Assembly (NCBI GenBank): GCA_934271275.1
Contig: CAKQRD010000001.1
Location: 201,329 to 265,328 of the forward strand
Length of the DNA stretch: 64,000 nt
Direction: 5' to 3'
Source: an uncultured Clostridia bacterium
GTDB taxonomy: Bacteria; Bacillota; Clostridia; Christensenellales; Borkfalkiaceae
This document shows positions 1 to 9,157 of the stretch, piece after piece. Positions within the stretch are counted from its first letter, which is position 1. The number at the start of each line of letters is the position of its first letter. The notes under the pieces were generated by a model. That model was given only the letters and a program-made list of their open reading frames with translations. It made no database searches and was not told the DNA's origin. Position numbers and translations under genes: made by a program.

Positions 1-2
1 TT

Positions 3-407
3 TCTTATAAATACCGTCCGACCCTTCGCTACGAGGTGGAGCTTTACCGCACGGAAGGCGGAGCGTTCGGCGAGCTGAAAGTCAATTTCCGCACGCAGTC
101 TCCGGAGCTTCTCACAAAGCTTACCGAATTTTTCAGGTACTGGCAGAGGCTCGAAGAAATTTACGTTTTCTCGTTCTTCAAAAGCGGGCGCATACGCTAC
201 TCGCTTGACGAATACAAGTGGACGAGAAGCCTTTCTTTCCCCGAGAACAAGCGGTACGAAAGCGAGGACCTTTCCCGCGCGATAAGCGAATACGTCAAGG
301 TGTTCGACAGACTACTTAAAAAATACCTTGCGGACGGTTATTCCTCGGTAAGAGAACTCGAAAACGACTACCTTGCAGCTTTGAACGGCGGCGCGCTCAT
401 CATTTAG
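3..407 (+). CDS. C-terminal part of a hypothetical protein, cut by the window edge
   Basis: The reading frame is open from the first bases of the window to a TAG at 405-407, so this is the 3' part of a gene that starts outside. The first in-frame GTG at 36 has no convincing ribosome binding site and the frame continues upstream of it (SYKYRPTLRYE before VELYRTEGG), so it is probably internal. The visible 134 residues are soluble, rich in aromatic and charged residues, and predicted helical in the second half. I do not recognise the family. A 75-nt gap separates it from clpB on the same strand, so co-transcription is possible but not shown. Confidence 0.6.
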   Translation, partial: SYKYRPTLRYEVELYRTEGGAFGELKVNFRTQSPELLTKLTEFFRYWQRLEEIYVFSFFKSGRIRYSLDEYKWTRSLSFPENKRYESEDLSRAISEYVKVFDRLLKKYLADGYSSVRELENDYLAALNGGALII

Positions 408-482
408 CGCAAAAACGAATACAAAATTTAAATCACGATATTAAGCAATAAATTAAAGATTACAAGAAGGAGGTAAAAATTT

Positions 483-3098
483 ATGAACGCAAACAAGCTT
501 ACCAAAAAGGCGGCGGAAGCCATAACCGCCGCGCAGAACATAGCGATAGAAAACGGCAACATTCAGATTATGCCCGAGCATCTTTTATACGCGCTTATCG
601 ATCAGGAAAACGGACTTATCGGTCAGCTCATAAGAAAAATGGGCAAATCTCCGGACGAGCTTTTGTCCGAAATAGATACTCTTATAAGGAAAATTCCCGC
701 GGTTTCGGGAGCGGGCAGAGAACCCGACAAGGTTTATATCTCCCCTCTCACCGATAAGATTTTAACCGCGGCGGAAAGACTTGCGGACAATCAGAAGGAC
801 GAGTACGTTTCGGTCGAACACATAATGCTTTCTATATTCGACTACGCGGACGACGGCATAAAGGACGTGTTCCGCGCGCACGGAATAACCAAGGCGGGCT
901 TTACCGAAGAGCTTAAAAAGGTGAAAACCGACCGCGTTACTTCGGACGAACCCGAAAACGGCTACGACGCGCTTAATAAATACGGTTTCGACCTCGTGGA
1001 ACGCGCTAAACAGCAAAAGCTCGACCCCGTTATCGGCAGAGACAACGAAATACGAAACGTTATAAGAATCCTTTCGAGAAAGACGAAGAACAACCCCGTG
1101 CTGATAGGCGAACCGGGCGTAGGTAAAACGGCTATCGCGGAAGGGCTTGCGCAGAGAATAGTGCGCGGAGACGTTCCCGAAGGGCTTAAAGAAAAGACTA
1201 TTTTCGCGCTGGATATGGGCGCGCTGATTGCGGGCGCGAAGTTCCGCGGCGAATTCGAGGAAAGACTTAAAGCTGTTTTGAACGAGGTGAAAAAGAGCGA
1301 AGGCAAGATAATTCTTTTTATCGACGAACTGCACACGATAGTCGGCGCGGGCAAAACGGACGGCGCAATGGACGCGGGCAATCTGTTAAAGCCGCTCCTC
1401 GCGCGCGGCGAGTTGCACTGCATCGGCGCGACCACCCTCGACGAATACAGAAAATATATAGAAAAAGATCCCGCCTTGGAACGTCGTTTCCAACCCGTTC
1501 TCGTGGACGAACCGACGGTGGAAGATACTATTTCCATACTGCGCGGACTTAAAGAGCGTTACGAAGTTTATCACGGCGTAACCATTCACGACGGCGCGCT
1601 GATTGCGGCGGCAACCCTTTCTAACCGTTACATTACCGACCGTTTCCTCCCCGATAAGGCGATTGACCTCGTGGACGAAGCGTGCGCGATGATAAGAACG
1701 GAAATAGATTCCATGCCGACCGAAATGGACGAGATTTCGAGAAAAATAATGCAGCTCGAAATCGAGGAAACCGCACTCAAAAAGGAGACGGACGAACTGA
1801 GTCTTGCCCGCCTTGAAGAAATAAGAAAAGAGCTTGCTGATCTGCGCGAAAAGTTCGGCGCGATGAAGGCGCAGTGGGAGAACGAAAAGAAGAGCATTCA
1901 CGAGGTTTCCGACCTGAAATCAGAAATCGAAAAGGTGAACGCGGAAATAGAGACGGCGCAGAGAAACGCCGACTACGAACACGCGGCAAAGCTCAAATAT
2001 TCCACTCTCCCCGAGCTTAACAAAAAGCTGGAAGAAGCAAAGCACCGCGAAGGAAAGCAGAAAAACACCCTCCTTCGCGACACCGTTACCGAAGAGGAAA
2101 TCGCGAAAGTCGTGTCCCGCTGGACGGGTATTCCCCTCTCGAAGCTTATGGAAGGCGAAAGAGAAAAGATTCTGCACCTTCCCGACATTCTGCATAAACG
2201 GGTAGTCGGACAGGACGAAGCGGTGGAAAAGGTTTCGGAAGCGATTATGCGTTCCCGCGCGGGCATAGCGGACCCCAACCGTCCGATAGGTTCGTTTATG
2301 TTTTTAGGACCGACGGGCGTAGGTAAAACCGAGCTTGCAAAGGCTCTTGCGGAAAGTCTTTTCGACGACGAGCATAACCTTGTCAGAATAGATATGACCG
2401 AGTATATGGAAAAGTTCTCGGTGTCGAGGCTTATCGGCGCGCCTCCGGGATACGTCGGATACGACGAGGGCGGTCAGCTTACCGAAGCGGTGAGAAGAAA
2501 ACCCTACTCCGTTATCCTCTTCGACGAAATCGAAAAGGCGCACCCCGACGTGTTCAATATCCTTTTGCAGGTGTTAGACGACGGCAGAATAACCGATTCG
2601 CAGGGGCGCACGGTGGACTTTAAGAATACGATTATAATCCTTACCTCTAACCTCGGCTCGAATTACATTCTCGAAGGCATCGACGAAAAAACGGGCGAAA
2701 TCAGCGAAGCCGCAAAGGCGGAGGTGAACGCGCTCTTAAAGAAGTCCTTCCGTCCCGAATTCCTTAACAGGCTCGACGAGACGATTATGTTTAAGCCGCT
2801 CTCGAAGGCGAACGTCACGGGTATAATAGACCTGCTCCTTAGCTCCCTCAGAGAGAGAATGGAAGAAAGAAGACTGCGCCTTTCGGTTACGGACGAAGCG
2901 AAGGCTTTCATAGTGGATCACGGCTACGACCCGATTTACGGCGCAAGACCTTTGAAGAGATATTTACAGGGAAAGGTGGAAACCTTGCTTGCTAAAAAGA
3001 TGCTCGAAGCGGACCTCGCTCCGAACAGCGAACTCGTGGTAGAAGAAGAAAACGGCGACCTCGTCGTAAAAGTAATTCCGCCCGAAAGCAAAGAATAA
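483..3098 (+). CDS. clpB: ATP-dependent chaperone ClpB (Hsp100 disaggregase)
   Basis: This 871-residue protein matches the usual ClpB length. A Clp N domain (about 1-145) is followed by AAA+ domain 1 with Walker A GEPGVGKT at 209-216, a coiled-coil middle domain (about 400-525), and AAA+ domain 2 with Walker A GPTGVGKT at 609-616 and Walker B ILFDEIEK. The C-terminal D2-small domain contains the GARPLKR motif. The long middle domain and the D2 context point to ClpB rather than ClpC, whose middle domain is short. ClpB works in the cytoplasm with DnaK to pull proteins out of aggregates. AAGGAGG at 467-473 supports the ATG at 483. It is monocistronic, ending in a strong terminator. I see no CIRCE element or CtsR site in the 75-nt upstream gap, but I could not search exhaustively. 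Confidence 0.95.
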   Translation: MNANKLTKKAAEAITAAQNIAIENGNIQIMPEHLLYALIDQENGLIGQLIRKMGKSPDELLSEIDTLIRKIPAVSGAGREPDKVYISPLTDKILTAAERLADNQKDEYVSVEHIMLSIFDYADDGIKDVFRAHGITKAGFTEELKKVKTDRVTSDEPENGYDALNKYGFDLVERAKQQKLDPVIGRDNEIRNVIRILSRKTKNNPVLIGEPGVGKTAIAEGLAQRIVRGDVPEGLKEKTIFALDMGALIAGAKFRGEFEERLKAVLNEVKKSEGKIILFIDELHTIVGAGKTDGAMDAGNLLKPLLARGELHCIGATTLDEYRKYIEKDPALERRFQPVLVDEPTVEDTISILRGLKERYEVYHGVTIHDGALIAAATLSNRYITDRFLPDKAIDLVDEACAMIRTEIDSMPTEMDEISRKIMQLEIEETALKKETDELSLARLEEIRKELADLREKFGAMKAQWENEKKSIHEVSDLKSEIEKVNAEIETAQRNADYEHAAKLKYSTLPELNKKLEEAKHREGKQKNTLLRDTVTEEEIAKVVSRWTGIPLSKLMEGEREKILHLPDILHKRVVGQDEAVEKVSEAIMRSRAGIADPNRPIGSFMFLGPTGVGKTELAKALAESLFDDEHNLVRIDMTEYMEKFSVSRLIGAPPGYVGYDEGGQLTEAVRRKPYSVILFDEIEKAHPDVFNILLQVLDDGRITDSQGRTVDFKNTIIILTSNLGSNYILEGIDEKTGEISEAAKAEVNALLKKSFRPEFLNRLDETIMFKPLSKANVTGIIDLLLSSLRERMEERRLRLSVTDEAKAFIVDHGYDPIYGARPLKRYLQGKVETLLAKKMLEADLAPNSELVVEEENGDLVVKVIPPESKE

Positions 3099-3141
3099 CG
3101 GCGTTTTAATATCCTCGGATATAGAATTAAGTTAAAAGCAT

Positions 3142-3180
3142 AAGCGGCGGCTCGCAAAGAGCCGCCGCTTGTATTTTTTA
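3142..3180 (+). terminator. Rho-independent terminator after clpB
   Basis: A perfect 12-bp stem (AAGCGGCGGCTC at 3142-3153, complement at 3159-3170) with a GCAAA loop is followed by a T-rich tract. It lies between the convergent clpB and glycosyltransferase genes and may serve both. Confidence 0.9.
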
Positions 3181-3199
3181 TCTTTTTATATCGCAGATT

Positions 3200-4327
3200 T
3201 TACTTTTTTATCGCCGCCGTTTCGATAAGCATTTGTTCCATTTTTTTCATACACACGCCGCGGTCGAACTTTTCGCGAGCCATGGCGGCGTATTTCTTTT
3301 CGTATTCCTTTTTCACCTCGGGGTGTTCAATCCACCAGTCGATTTTTCTTGCCAGATCGTCCGAATCGTTATAATCGAAAAGGCTTTTATCGTCCAGCGC
3401 GTAAAATCTCGTCGCGCTCTTCGGGGCGTTGTTGATTACGGGAACGGTTCCGCAGGCAATCGCTTCGAGACAGCCTATCCCCTCCGCCTCGTAATCCGCG
3501 GCGTGAACGTAAAGATCGGCTTTTCTGTCGAGTTCCACCATTTCGGAACGGGTAAAGAATCCGAACCGCGGCTTTATCGGCAAAATTTCCGCCTGACTTT
3601 TAAGCTTTTCTTCGAGCGGTCCGCCGCCCGCGAGCGTAAGCCGTATTTTATCCTTATATTTTGACTTCGCGACGCCCGCGATAAGCACGTTATGCGATTT
3701 TTCCTTGGAATATCTGCCCGTATAGAGAATATCTATAAACCCGTCGTCCGTTTTTTCACTATCGTCGGGCGTAAAAATCTCATTCACGCCGTTGGAAATA
3801 ACGTAGCCGTTCGTCGCGCCGTACATTCCCTCGTACACGTCGCGCAGATACTGCGAAACGTAGTGAATGGCGTCTACTCGCTTATACATATTGCGGAAAT
3901 GCTCGTAGGTAAGGTGGTTGACAAGCCGAGATTTGCTCATAAAAATATGCGTGGAAAAATTTTCGGCAAGTAAGTGGAAGCCTGCCGCCGTAGGAATTTT
4001 CTTTTCCTCCGCGATTTTCGCCGTCGCCTGCCCCAGAGAAAACGGAAGCATAATGTGAATGACGTCCACGCCGTCTATCGCGTTTTCTATAATCTCCCGC
4101 TCGGGCGAAGCAAGCGTCACACCGTTCTTTTCGAGATAGGCGTTGAACACCCCGAAATCTCTGTTCGGCACGACGTAAAACCCTTCCGTATCCTTTTTGC
4201 TCGCGTCCGCGCAAAGCACCTTCACTTCGTGTCCCGCCTCTTTAAGGTAGCGGATAAGATTCATCGCGGCGATGGTAACGCCGTTGTTTTCTTTTCCCAA
4301 AACGTCACAGACTACCGTTATCTTCAT
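3200..4327 (-). CDS. GT4-family glycosyltransferase
   Basis: The 375-residue GT-B fold enzyme has an N-terminal acceptor domain beginning MKITVVCDVLGKENNGV. Its C-terminal nucleotide-sugar domain carries ILYTGRYSKEK, the glycine-rich LAGGGP and the family's E-x7-E motif region (EAEGIGCLEAIACGTVPV, around residues 287-304), which binds the donor sugar. It is expected to be cytoplasmic or peripheral to the membrane. It overlaps the end of the upstream acyltransferase by 23 bp on the same strand, so the two are translationally coupled. That pairing suggests glycolipid or lipid-anchor synthesis, such as glycosylation of diacylglycerol, but the exact donor and acceptor cannot be read from the sequence. 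Confidence 0.85.
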   Translation of the reverse strand: MKITVVCDVLGKENNGVTIAAMNLIRYLKEAGHEVKVLCADASKKDTEGFYVVPNRDFGVFNAYLEKNGVTLASPEREIIENAIDGVDVIHIMLPFSLGQATAKIAEEKKIPTAAGFHLLAENFSTHIFMSKSRLVNHLTYEHFRNMYKRVDAIHYVSQYLRDVYEGMYGATNGYVISNGVNEIFTPDDSEKTDDGFIDILYTGRYSKEKSHNVLIAGVAKSKYKDKIRLTLAGGGPLEEKLKSQAEILPIKPRFGFFTRSEMVELDRKADLYVHAADYEAEGIGCLEAIACGTVPVINNAPKSATRFYALDDKSLFDYNDSDDLARKIDWWIEHPEVKKEYEKKYAAMAREKFDRGVCMKKMEQMLIETAAIKK

Positions 4328-5114
4328 TCGTTTCTTCCTTTTTGACGTAGTTTATATATGCGTAGCTGTTTTCGCGCTCCGCGGTAGCTTTCATAAAGCA
4401 GTAAATTTTATCGCGCATTTCGCGCTTTCCGTCGCAATTCTTGGGGTAAACGGGGTCGCTCACCGTAACCGTCACGAGCGGCTTGCCGTTTTTAAAAAGC
4501 TTCCTCTGCCGATAAGTCACGGTAAAGCCGACCGCGGGAACGTTAAAGGAAAACGGGTACGCGAACGAAGCCGCCGAAAAATTCCTTATCCCGTTATAAT
4601 ACGGCCACGCGTGCGCCTCGGGATAAACGACTATCGTCTGCCCCTTTTTAAGGAGCTTTTCCATAGCCTTGTGCAGATTTTTGGTCGCGGCAAGGTCTCC
4701 GGGGACGGGCATACCGCAGACGAGCGGCACAATTTTGCCAATTATCGGAATAGACACGGCGTCGGGCGAAACCAGAATATTCGCGCGGCGCGGAAAGGTG
4801 ACGAGAGACGGCGTAAACGCGTCGCCCGCCATCTGCGTGTGGTTGCCGTATAAAATATAGCCGCCCTTCACGCTTTTAAGGGCTTTGCGGTTTTTTATCC
4901 TTATTCCCTTACAGTGCATAAAAATAAACGCGACGGGCGTGGCGATAAGGCGGTATAAAATAAACCGCAGAAATTTCCACAACGGGCGTTTATCCTTTAA
5001 GTAATTATAATCCCCCGTTATCTTTTTCGGCTTTATTTTACCGTACGTAGGGGCAAAATCGTCGTTTAATTCGTCAGAATAATAAATCGTCTTTTTTTCT
5101 TTCGTTTTACACAT
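4305..5114 (-). CDS. PlsC-like lysophospholipid acyltransferase
   Basis: The 269-residue protein has the acyltransferase motif NHTQMAGD (NHx4D-type, about residues 92-99), the catalytic His-Asp pair of 1-acylglycerol-3-phosphate acyltransferases. It also has a YPEAHAW motif in the position of the usual EGTR block III. A hydrophobic segment near residues 49-66 (FLRFILYRLIATPVAFIF) fits membrane association. The family transfers fatty acyl groups from acyl-ACP or acyl-CoA to lysophosphatidic acid or related lipids. It is the first gene of a two-gene operon with the GT4 glycosyltransferase, driven by a clear promoter at 5159-5187. The ATG at 5114 follows an AAGGGA-type Shine-Dalgarno. The substrate may be a glycolipid intermediate, which is inference from the partner gene. 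Confidence 0.82.
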   Translation of the reverse strand: MCKTKEKKTIYYSDELNDDFAPTYGKIKPKKITGDYNYLKDKRPLWKFLRFILYRLIATPVAFIFMHCKGIRIKNRKALKSVKGGYILYGNHTQMAGDAFTPSLVTFPRRANILVSPDAVSIPIIGKIVPLVCGMPVPGDLAATKNLHKAMEKLLKKGQTIVVYPEAHAWPYYNGIRNFSAASFAYPFSFNVPAVGFTVTYRQRKLFKNGKPLVTVTVSDPVYPKNCDGKREMRDKIYCFMKATAERENSYAYINYVKKEETNEDNGSL

Positions 5115-5158
5115 TCCCGATAATTTTTCCCTTGCGTTATTAGATTACTCCATATAAT

Positions 5159-5187
5159 ATTGTACCAAAAAACCGCCGCCGTTTCAA
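5159..5187 (-). promoter_or_regulatory. Sigma-A promoter for the acyltransferase/glycosyltransferase operon
   Basis: On the minus strand TTGAAA (5182-5187) and TACAAT (5159-5164) are separated by exactly 17 nt. The predicted start lies about 38 nt upstream of the acyltransferase ATG. Confidence 0.8.
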
Positions 5188-5561
5188 CTTATTTTCGGTT
5201 TTTCCTTAAAATCGCGCTGAACAAATTCCCGATTATTGTAAGTTTTTACATCGCCGCGGGCGAGCGCGCGGTTATCGCACGCTCGCCCGTCGCATTCTCC
5301 CGCGGTTACAAAACCGTCGTTCGATAATCGCAGAACGTTTCGGCACGCGCTAGCCCGTTACGTCTCCTTTTTTCCGCAACGCAACGGATTTTTACGGCGA
5401 CTTTTTTACTTTATTCGCGCAAAAACGCCCGAAAAAGTTATTTTTTTCGTAATGAAAACATATATATTTAAACCGTAAATACGGAAAATATATTTCGGCG
5501 TTTCAAAGAGAACGCTTTTAAAGCCGCCGAAAAGCGCTTTGTGGCGTTTAAGAAAGTCGTC
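5188..5561. other. Intergenic stretch without a recognised gene
   Basis: About 370 bp separate the promoter of the acyltransferase operon from the gene starting at 5577. I see no conserved ORF, RNA gene or clear repeat. The last 100 bases are A/T-rich and probably hold the promoter of the following plus-strand gene. Confidence 0.5.
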
Positions 5562-5576
5562 AGGGGGAAAACGAAA

Positions 5577-6884
5577 ATGCGATATTCAAAAAAAATCGTC
5601 GTGCTTAAAGAAATCACGCAGGGCTTTTCGGTATGCAAAAAGCCCGTAAGCGGCATCGTGCGGGTGGAAATCGAGGACGGCGTGGCTAATCTTTTTCTTT
5701 CGTTCGTGAATTTCCGCGCTTCGGGGCGGGGAACTTACGCGTTCTTTCTCACGGACGGCGAGAAAACGCCCTTTTACTACGAATTAGGCGCGCGCCCCAC
5801 CTCTTTTGCGCGGGTTATGGAAAGGCTTCCCGACATAGAAAAGGGATTTGCCGCGGGCGTATGCTTCGTTGCGGACGACCTCCCCACCCTTGCGGCGTTC
5901 GGAAGGACGGACGAGTGCGAGCTTACCGTGACCGATATGAAAAGCCTTTCCGCCGAAAAATGCTTATCGCTACGAAAACAGCGGTTTAAGATGGCGGAAG
6001 CTATTGAATCTGCGGAAGCCTCAACGCCCGCGACGGCGGCAAAAACGGCGACTGCGACAACTCCTGCGGTAGCGGCAACCGAAACCACACCCGCGGAAAC
6101 GTCTGCGGCAACGGCAAAGGCGGCGAAAGCTTCCCCGAAAAAAGAAAAAACGGAAGCCCCGCAGGAAATAGAAACGGCAAAAGAGCTTTCGGACGAACCG
6201 CGGGAGCTTAACGAAATATACGAGGATACAGAGGAAACCGAAAATCTCGAAGTAGCCGCAGAAGCGGATGAAACGGGAGAGATAAAAGACGAAAACGACG
6301 AGGACGCAGAGGAATCGGCGAGCTTTGCGGAAAAAACGGACAGTGCTTTCGTATACGACGACGAGGCGGTCGCAACCGAAAACTATTACGAGGCGGAAGC
6401 GGGAGAAAATGAAAACGACGGCATACAATTTAAAAATGAACTGCCTTATTTCGGCGGCAAAAAAGAAGAAGGAAAAGAGTCGGCGGACGCTTACGGCGCT
6501 CAGAATGAAGAGGATTTTGGGGACGGCGAGGAATATTCGGAAAGTCGCCCTTACTATCTCACCGTAAAAGAGGAGCTTAACGAAATTTTCAGCAAGTTTC
6601 CGGAAGAAACCTCGCTCAAAAAACTTTTCCCCGACAGCGAATTTTCGCGCGTCAACTATTCCGCGGATAAATTTTACGTCGTGGGGCTTATAAAGGAAAG
6701 CGGCGAAGAAAAATATATCTGCTACGGCGTGCCGGGGGCTTATTCCGAAAACGCGCCCGAGGAACTTGCCCCCTACTGCTCGTTCATTCCCGTTTCTATT
6801 TTCGACCTCTCGGGGGACGGGTACTGGATGATGTTTCAATCGGCAACTACGGGCGAGTGTATACTCTTAAATCATAACAGGTGA
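5577..6884 (+). CDS. Hypothetical protein with a central acidic, disordered region
   Basis: The start is placed at the ATG of MRYSKKIVVLKEI because AGGGGG (5562-5567) sits 9 nt before it. An in-frame GTG at 5541 lacks such a site. The 435-residue product has three parts: a beta-rich N-terminal domain of about 140 residues, a long Ala/Thr then Glu/Asp-rich low-complexity linker (about 150-330), and a compact C-terminal domain of about 100 residues beginning PYYLTVKEELNEI and containing KFYVVGLI, KYICYGVPG and DGYWMMFQ. There is no signal peptide or membrane segment. The architecture suggests two folded modules tethered by a flexible acidic arm. I do not recognise a named family and assign no function. 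It ends at a terminator shared with the convergent ypeB. Confidence 0.75.
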   Translation: MRYSKKIVVLKEITQGFSVCKKPVSGIVRVEIEDGVANLFLSFVNFRASGRGTYAFFLTDGEKTPFYYELGARPTSFARVMERLPDIEKGFAAGVCFVADDLPTLAAFGRTDECELTVTDMKSLSAEKCLSLRKQRFKMAEAIESAEASTPATAAKTATATTPAVAATETTPAETSAATAKAAKASPKKEKTEAPQEIETAKELSDEPRELNEIYEDTEETENLEVAAEADETGEIKDENDEDAEESASFAEKTDSAFVYDDEAVATENYYEAEAGENENDGIQFKNELPYFGGKKEEGKESADAYGAQNEEDFGDGEEYSESRPYYLTVKEELNEIFSKFPEETSLKKLFPDSEFSRVNYSADKFYVVGLIKESGEEKYICYGVPGAYSENAPEELAPYCSFIPVSIFDLSGDGYWMMFQSATTGECILLNHNR

Positions 6885-7005
6885 TTTTTTCGGTACGCCG
6901 CGGGAGAAATCGAGAAAAAAACGGAAAGACGCGACGCCGAGAATGCGCGGAGTAACTACACGCAACGCGAAAAAAAGCACAGCACAAAAAGTCACGGTGC
7001 AAAAA

Positions 7006-7040
7006 AAGGCGCGGCGAGCCGTAAAAGCTCGCCGCGCCTT
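7006..7040. terminator. Bidirectional terminator between the 5577 gene and ypeB
   Basis: A perfect 14-bp stem (AAGGCGCGGCGAGC at 7006-7019 and its complement at 7027-7040) has a run of seven T on the minus strand and a T-rich tract on the plus strand. Confidence 0.85.
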
Positions 7041-7073
7041 CTTTATTTCTCTCAATAAACTTTTATCTCTACT

Positions 7074-9125
7074 CTACATCAAAAGTTCGCCTTCGGAGGA
7101 CTTTACCACCTTGAACATTTCTACCTGTCTGCCCGTCGCGGCGTCTATATAAACGTAATAGGTGTCGCCCTCGAACGTTCCCGAAAACTCGTAGCAAAGC
7201 TTTTCGGTCGTCTCGCCGACGGGTATCACCGCAAGACGGCAGGTCACCACGTCTATATTACCCGAAACGTTTTCGCGCGCAGTCTTTTCGGTTATTGCGG
7301 GCTTTGCGAGCGTTCTTTCGGTATGATTCATATAATAGCTCGTCGCTTCCATACCGATAACATTGCCCGTTTCCGCGCAAACCCTTATCTTAATCAGGTC
7401 GGAATAGATTATCACGCCGTCCTTTTCGGAAGCGTAGTTCACCGTGTAAACGTTGTTCGCGAGGTTTATCCATACGGGAGTCATTCCGTCAACGCCCGCC
7501 GCCTCCAGAAATTCAAGACCTTTTTCGGTCGCGAGGTCGTCGTCGACGTTCACTTTCTTACACGAACCCGAGTACGCGAACATCACGAGCTTGCCGCCTT
7601 TTTCGGAAATCTGCGCGTACAAAAGCTCTCCGTCGCTCGTTCCCGAAATATTAAAGCATCTTATGCCACTCTCCGTCATACCGTCGTTTCTCACGTCCGT
7701 CGGATTGAAGCCGATAAACAGCTTGGAGAAAATATCCTTCGCGGTCGCTTCCGAAATATTTTCGCCCGTTATACCCTTTATTTCGCGCCTGTCCTTCCCG
7801 TCAGAGAAAGGTCCGTCGTAGATAAGCTCGGGATACTCCGCGGAAAGATTTTGAAGCTCGTTAAAGTTGTTGATAACTATATCGCCGTTGCCGCTTTCGG
7901 TCATCGCGGTGAAATTGTAGTCGCCGCTCATATTCGCCGTCATTTCGGCAAGCGCGTTTTTAAGCGATTCGTTCGCCTTTTTAAGGCTCGCAAGATTTTC
8001 GTATTCCTTGTCCGTCAGCTTTTCGCCCGCGACTATCTTTTTGTGCAGATACTTCGCGTAGTCGCCTATCTGGTTTATGATTTTAGTGGTATAATGCTTG
8101 CTTTCGTCTTGCAACGGAAGCTGTTGAACGTCGCTTTCCGCAAGCTCGCTGTTCACCGCAAGGTCTAACAAATACCCCTGCGCCGCGCCCGCGTCTTTGG
8201 TCGCCATAACCTTGGAAAGGTTTACGTCCATATTATCCACCTGATCCACCGTGTCATAAAAGGACTTTCTGTAAGAAGCTTCCAGCATATTCTCTTCCGC
8301 CGTGGGCATCAGGAATACGAAGGTAAGAACGGAAGCGAGTACGAGAGTAGCGCATCCCAGCGATATAACCGCCGCAAGCCACCCGCCGAAGCCTCTTCTC
8401 TGTTCCTTGTTCTTCTGCCGCGTTTCGTCGCGGCGTTTTCTTCTTTCCTTTTTAGCGAGAAATCTCTGTTTTCTCTCTTCCGCCTTCTGCGCGCGCATTT
8501 CCTTTTTGGCGGAAAGCTTTGCCGCGCGCTCCGCCGCTATACGTTCCGCACGCTGTTTTTTCGTTTCGCTCTTCCTCGCGTCGCGGCGTTTTTGTTTTTC
8601 GGCTTTTATCTCCGCTTTTCTCGCTTTCGCTTCCGCTATGCGCCTGTTCTTATCGCGAAGCGCGGTGGCTTTCGCCTTTTCGCGTTCCGCCTTTTTGTGC
8701 GCTTTAATCCTTGCTATTTCCACGCGTTTTTCGGCGCGGATTCTTTCTTTTTCCGCTTCCGCACTCTCGCGTTCGCGCCTTTTGGCGTTTTTCGCCGCGA
8801 GCTTCTTTGCGCGAAGCTCTTCCTTTATGCGTTTCTTTTCTTCGGCGCGGGCATATTTCGCCGCAAGCTTTTCGGCTTTTTTACCGTTTTTGCCTTTGGC
8901 AGTCTTTTTTGCTTCGTTTTTTTTGCCTGCGGAAGCCTTGCTTACAGACTTTTTCGCCGACTTGGTTTTGCCGTTATTCGCCGTCGCCCGCTTTTTAGAA
9001 GAAGGCTTATCCCCTGCGGGCTTCGCGGCGTCGTTTTTTACGGCAAGCTCTTCTTTGCCGTTTGCGGCGTTATTTTTCGCCGCGTTTTCCGCTTTTTCAA
9101 TTGCGTTATTTTTCTTTTTTTCCAT
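7074..9125 (-). CDS. ypeB: Germination protein YpeB with a long basic N-terminal extension
   Basis: The C-terminal 410 residues match YpeB, the partner of the spore cortex hydrolase SleB. A single membrane segment (about 248-272) is followed by a helical region and then PepSY-like repeats (for example KGITGENISEATAKDIFSKL and ITEKTARENV), ending with a final repeat containing YYVYIDAATGRQVEMFKV. The family is usually about 450 residues. Here 683 residues are present because residues 1-244 form a Lys/Ala/Arg/Glu-rich segment that is disordered at first and then a highly charged helix. It is continuous with the membrane segment in one open frame. YpeB stabilises and localises SleB in spores. 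It is the last gene of spoIIR-sleB-ypeB, 32 bp after sleB. The start at 9125 follows GGGAGG. A start nearer the membrane segment cannot be excluded. Confidence 0.87.
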   Translation of the reverse strand: MEKKKNNAIEKAENAAKNNAANGKEELAVKNDAAKPAGDKPSSKKRATANNGKTKSAKKSVSKASAGKKNEAKKTAKGKNGKKAEKLAAKYARAEEKKRIKEELRAKKLAAKNAKRRERESAEAEKERIRAEKRVEIARIKAHKKAEREKAKATALRDKNRRIAEAKARKAEIKAEKQKRRDARKSETKKQRAERIAAERAAKLSAKKEMRAQKAEERKQRFLAKKERRKRRDETRQKNKEQRRGFGGWLAAVISLGCATLVLASVLTFVFLMPTAEENMLEASYRKSFYDTVDQVDNMDVNLSKVMATKDAGAAQGYLLDLAVNSELAESDVQQLPLQDESKHYTTKIINQIGDYAKYLHKKIVAGEKLTDKEYENLASLKKANESLKNALAEMTANMSGDYNFTAMTESGNGDIVINNFNELQNLSAEYPELIYDGPFSDGKDRREIKGITGENISEATAKDIFSKLFIGFNPTDVRNDGMTESGIRCFNISGTSDGELLYAQISEKGGKLVMFAYSGSCKKVNVDDDLATEKGLEFLEAAGVDGMTPVWINLANNVYTVNYASEKDGVIIYSDLIKIRVCAETGNVIGMEATSYYMNHTERTLAKPAITEKTARENVSGNIDVVTCRLAVIPVGETTEKLCYEFSGTFEGDTYYVYIDAATGRQVEMFKVVKSSEGELLM

Positions 9126-9157
9126 TTCATTAACCTCCCTTATATTCGCTCAAAAAA

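Noticed and set aside
483..3098. ClpC instead of ClpB
   Set aside because: The long coiled-coil middle domain, D2 sequence and lack of ctsR-mcsAB neighbours favour ClpB.
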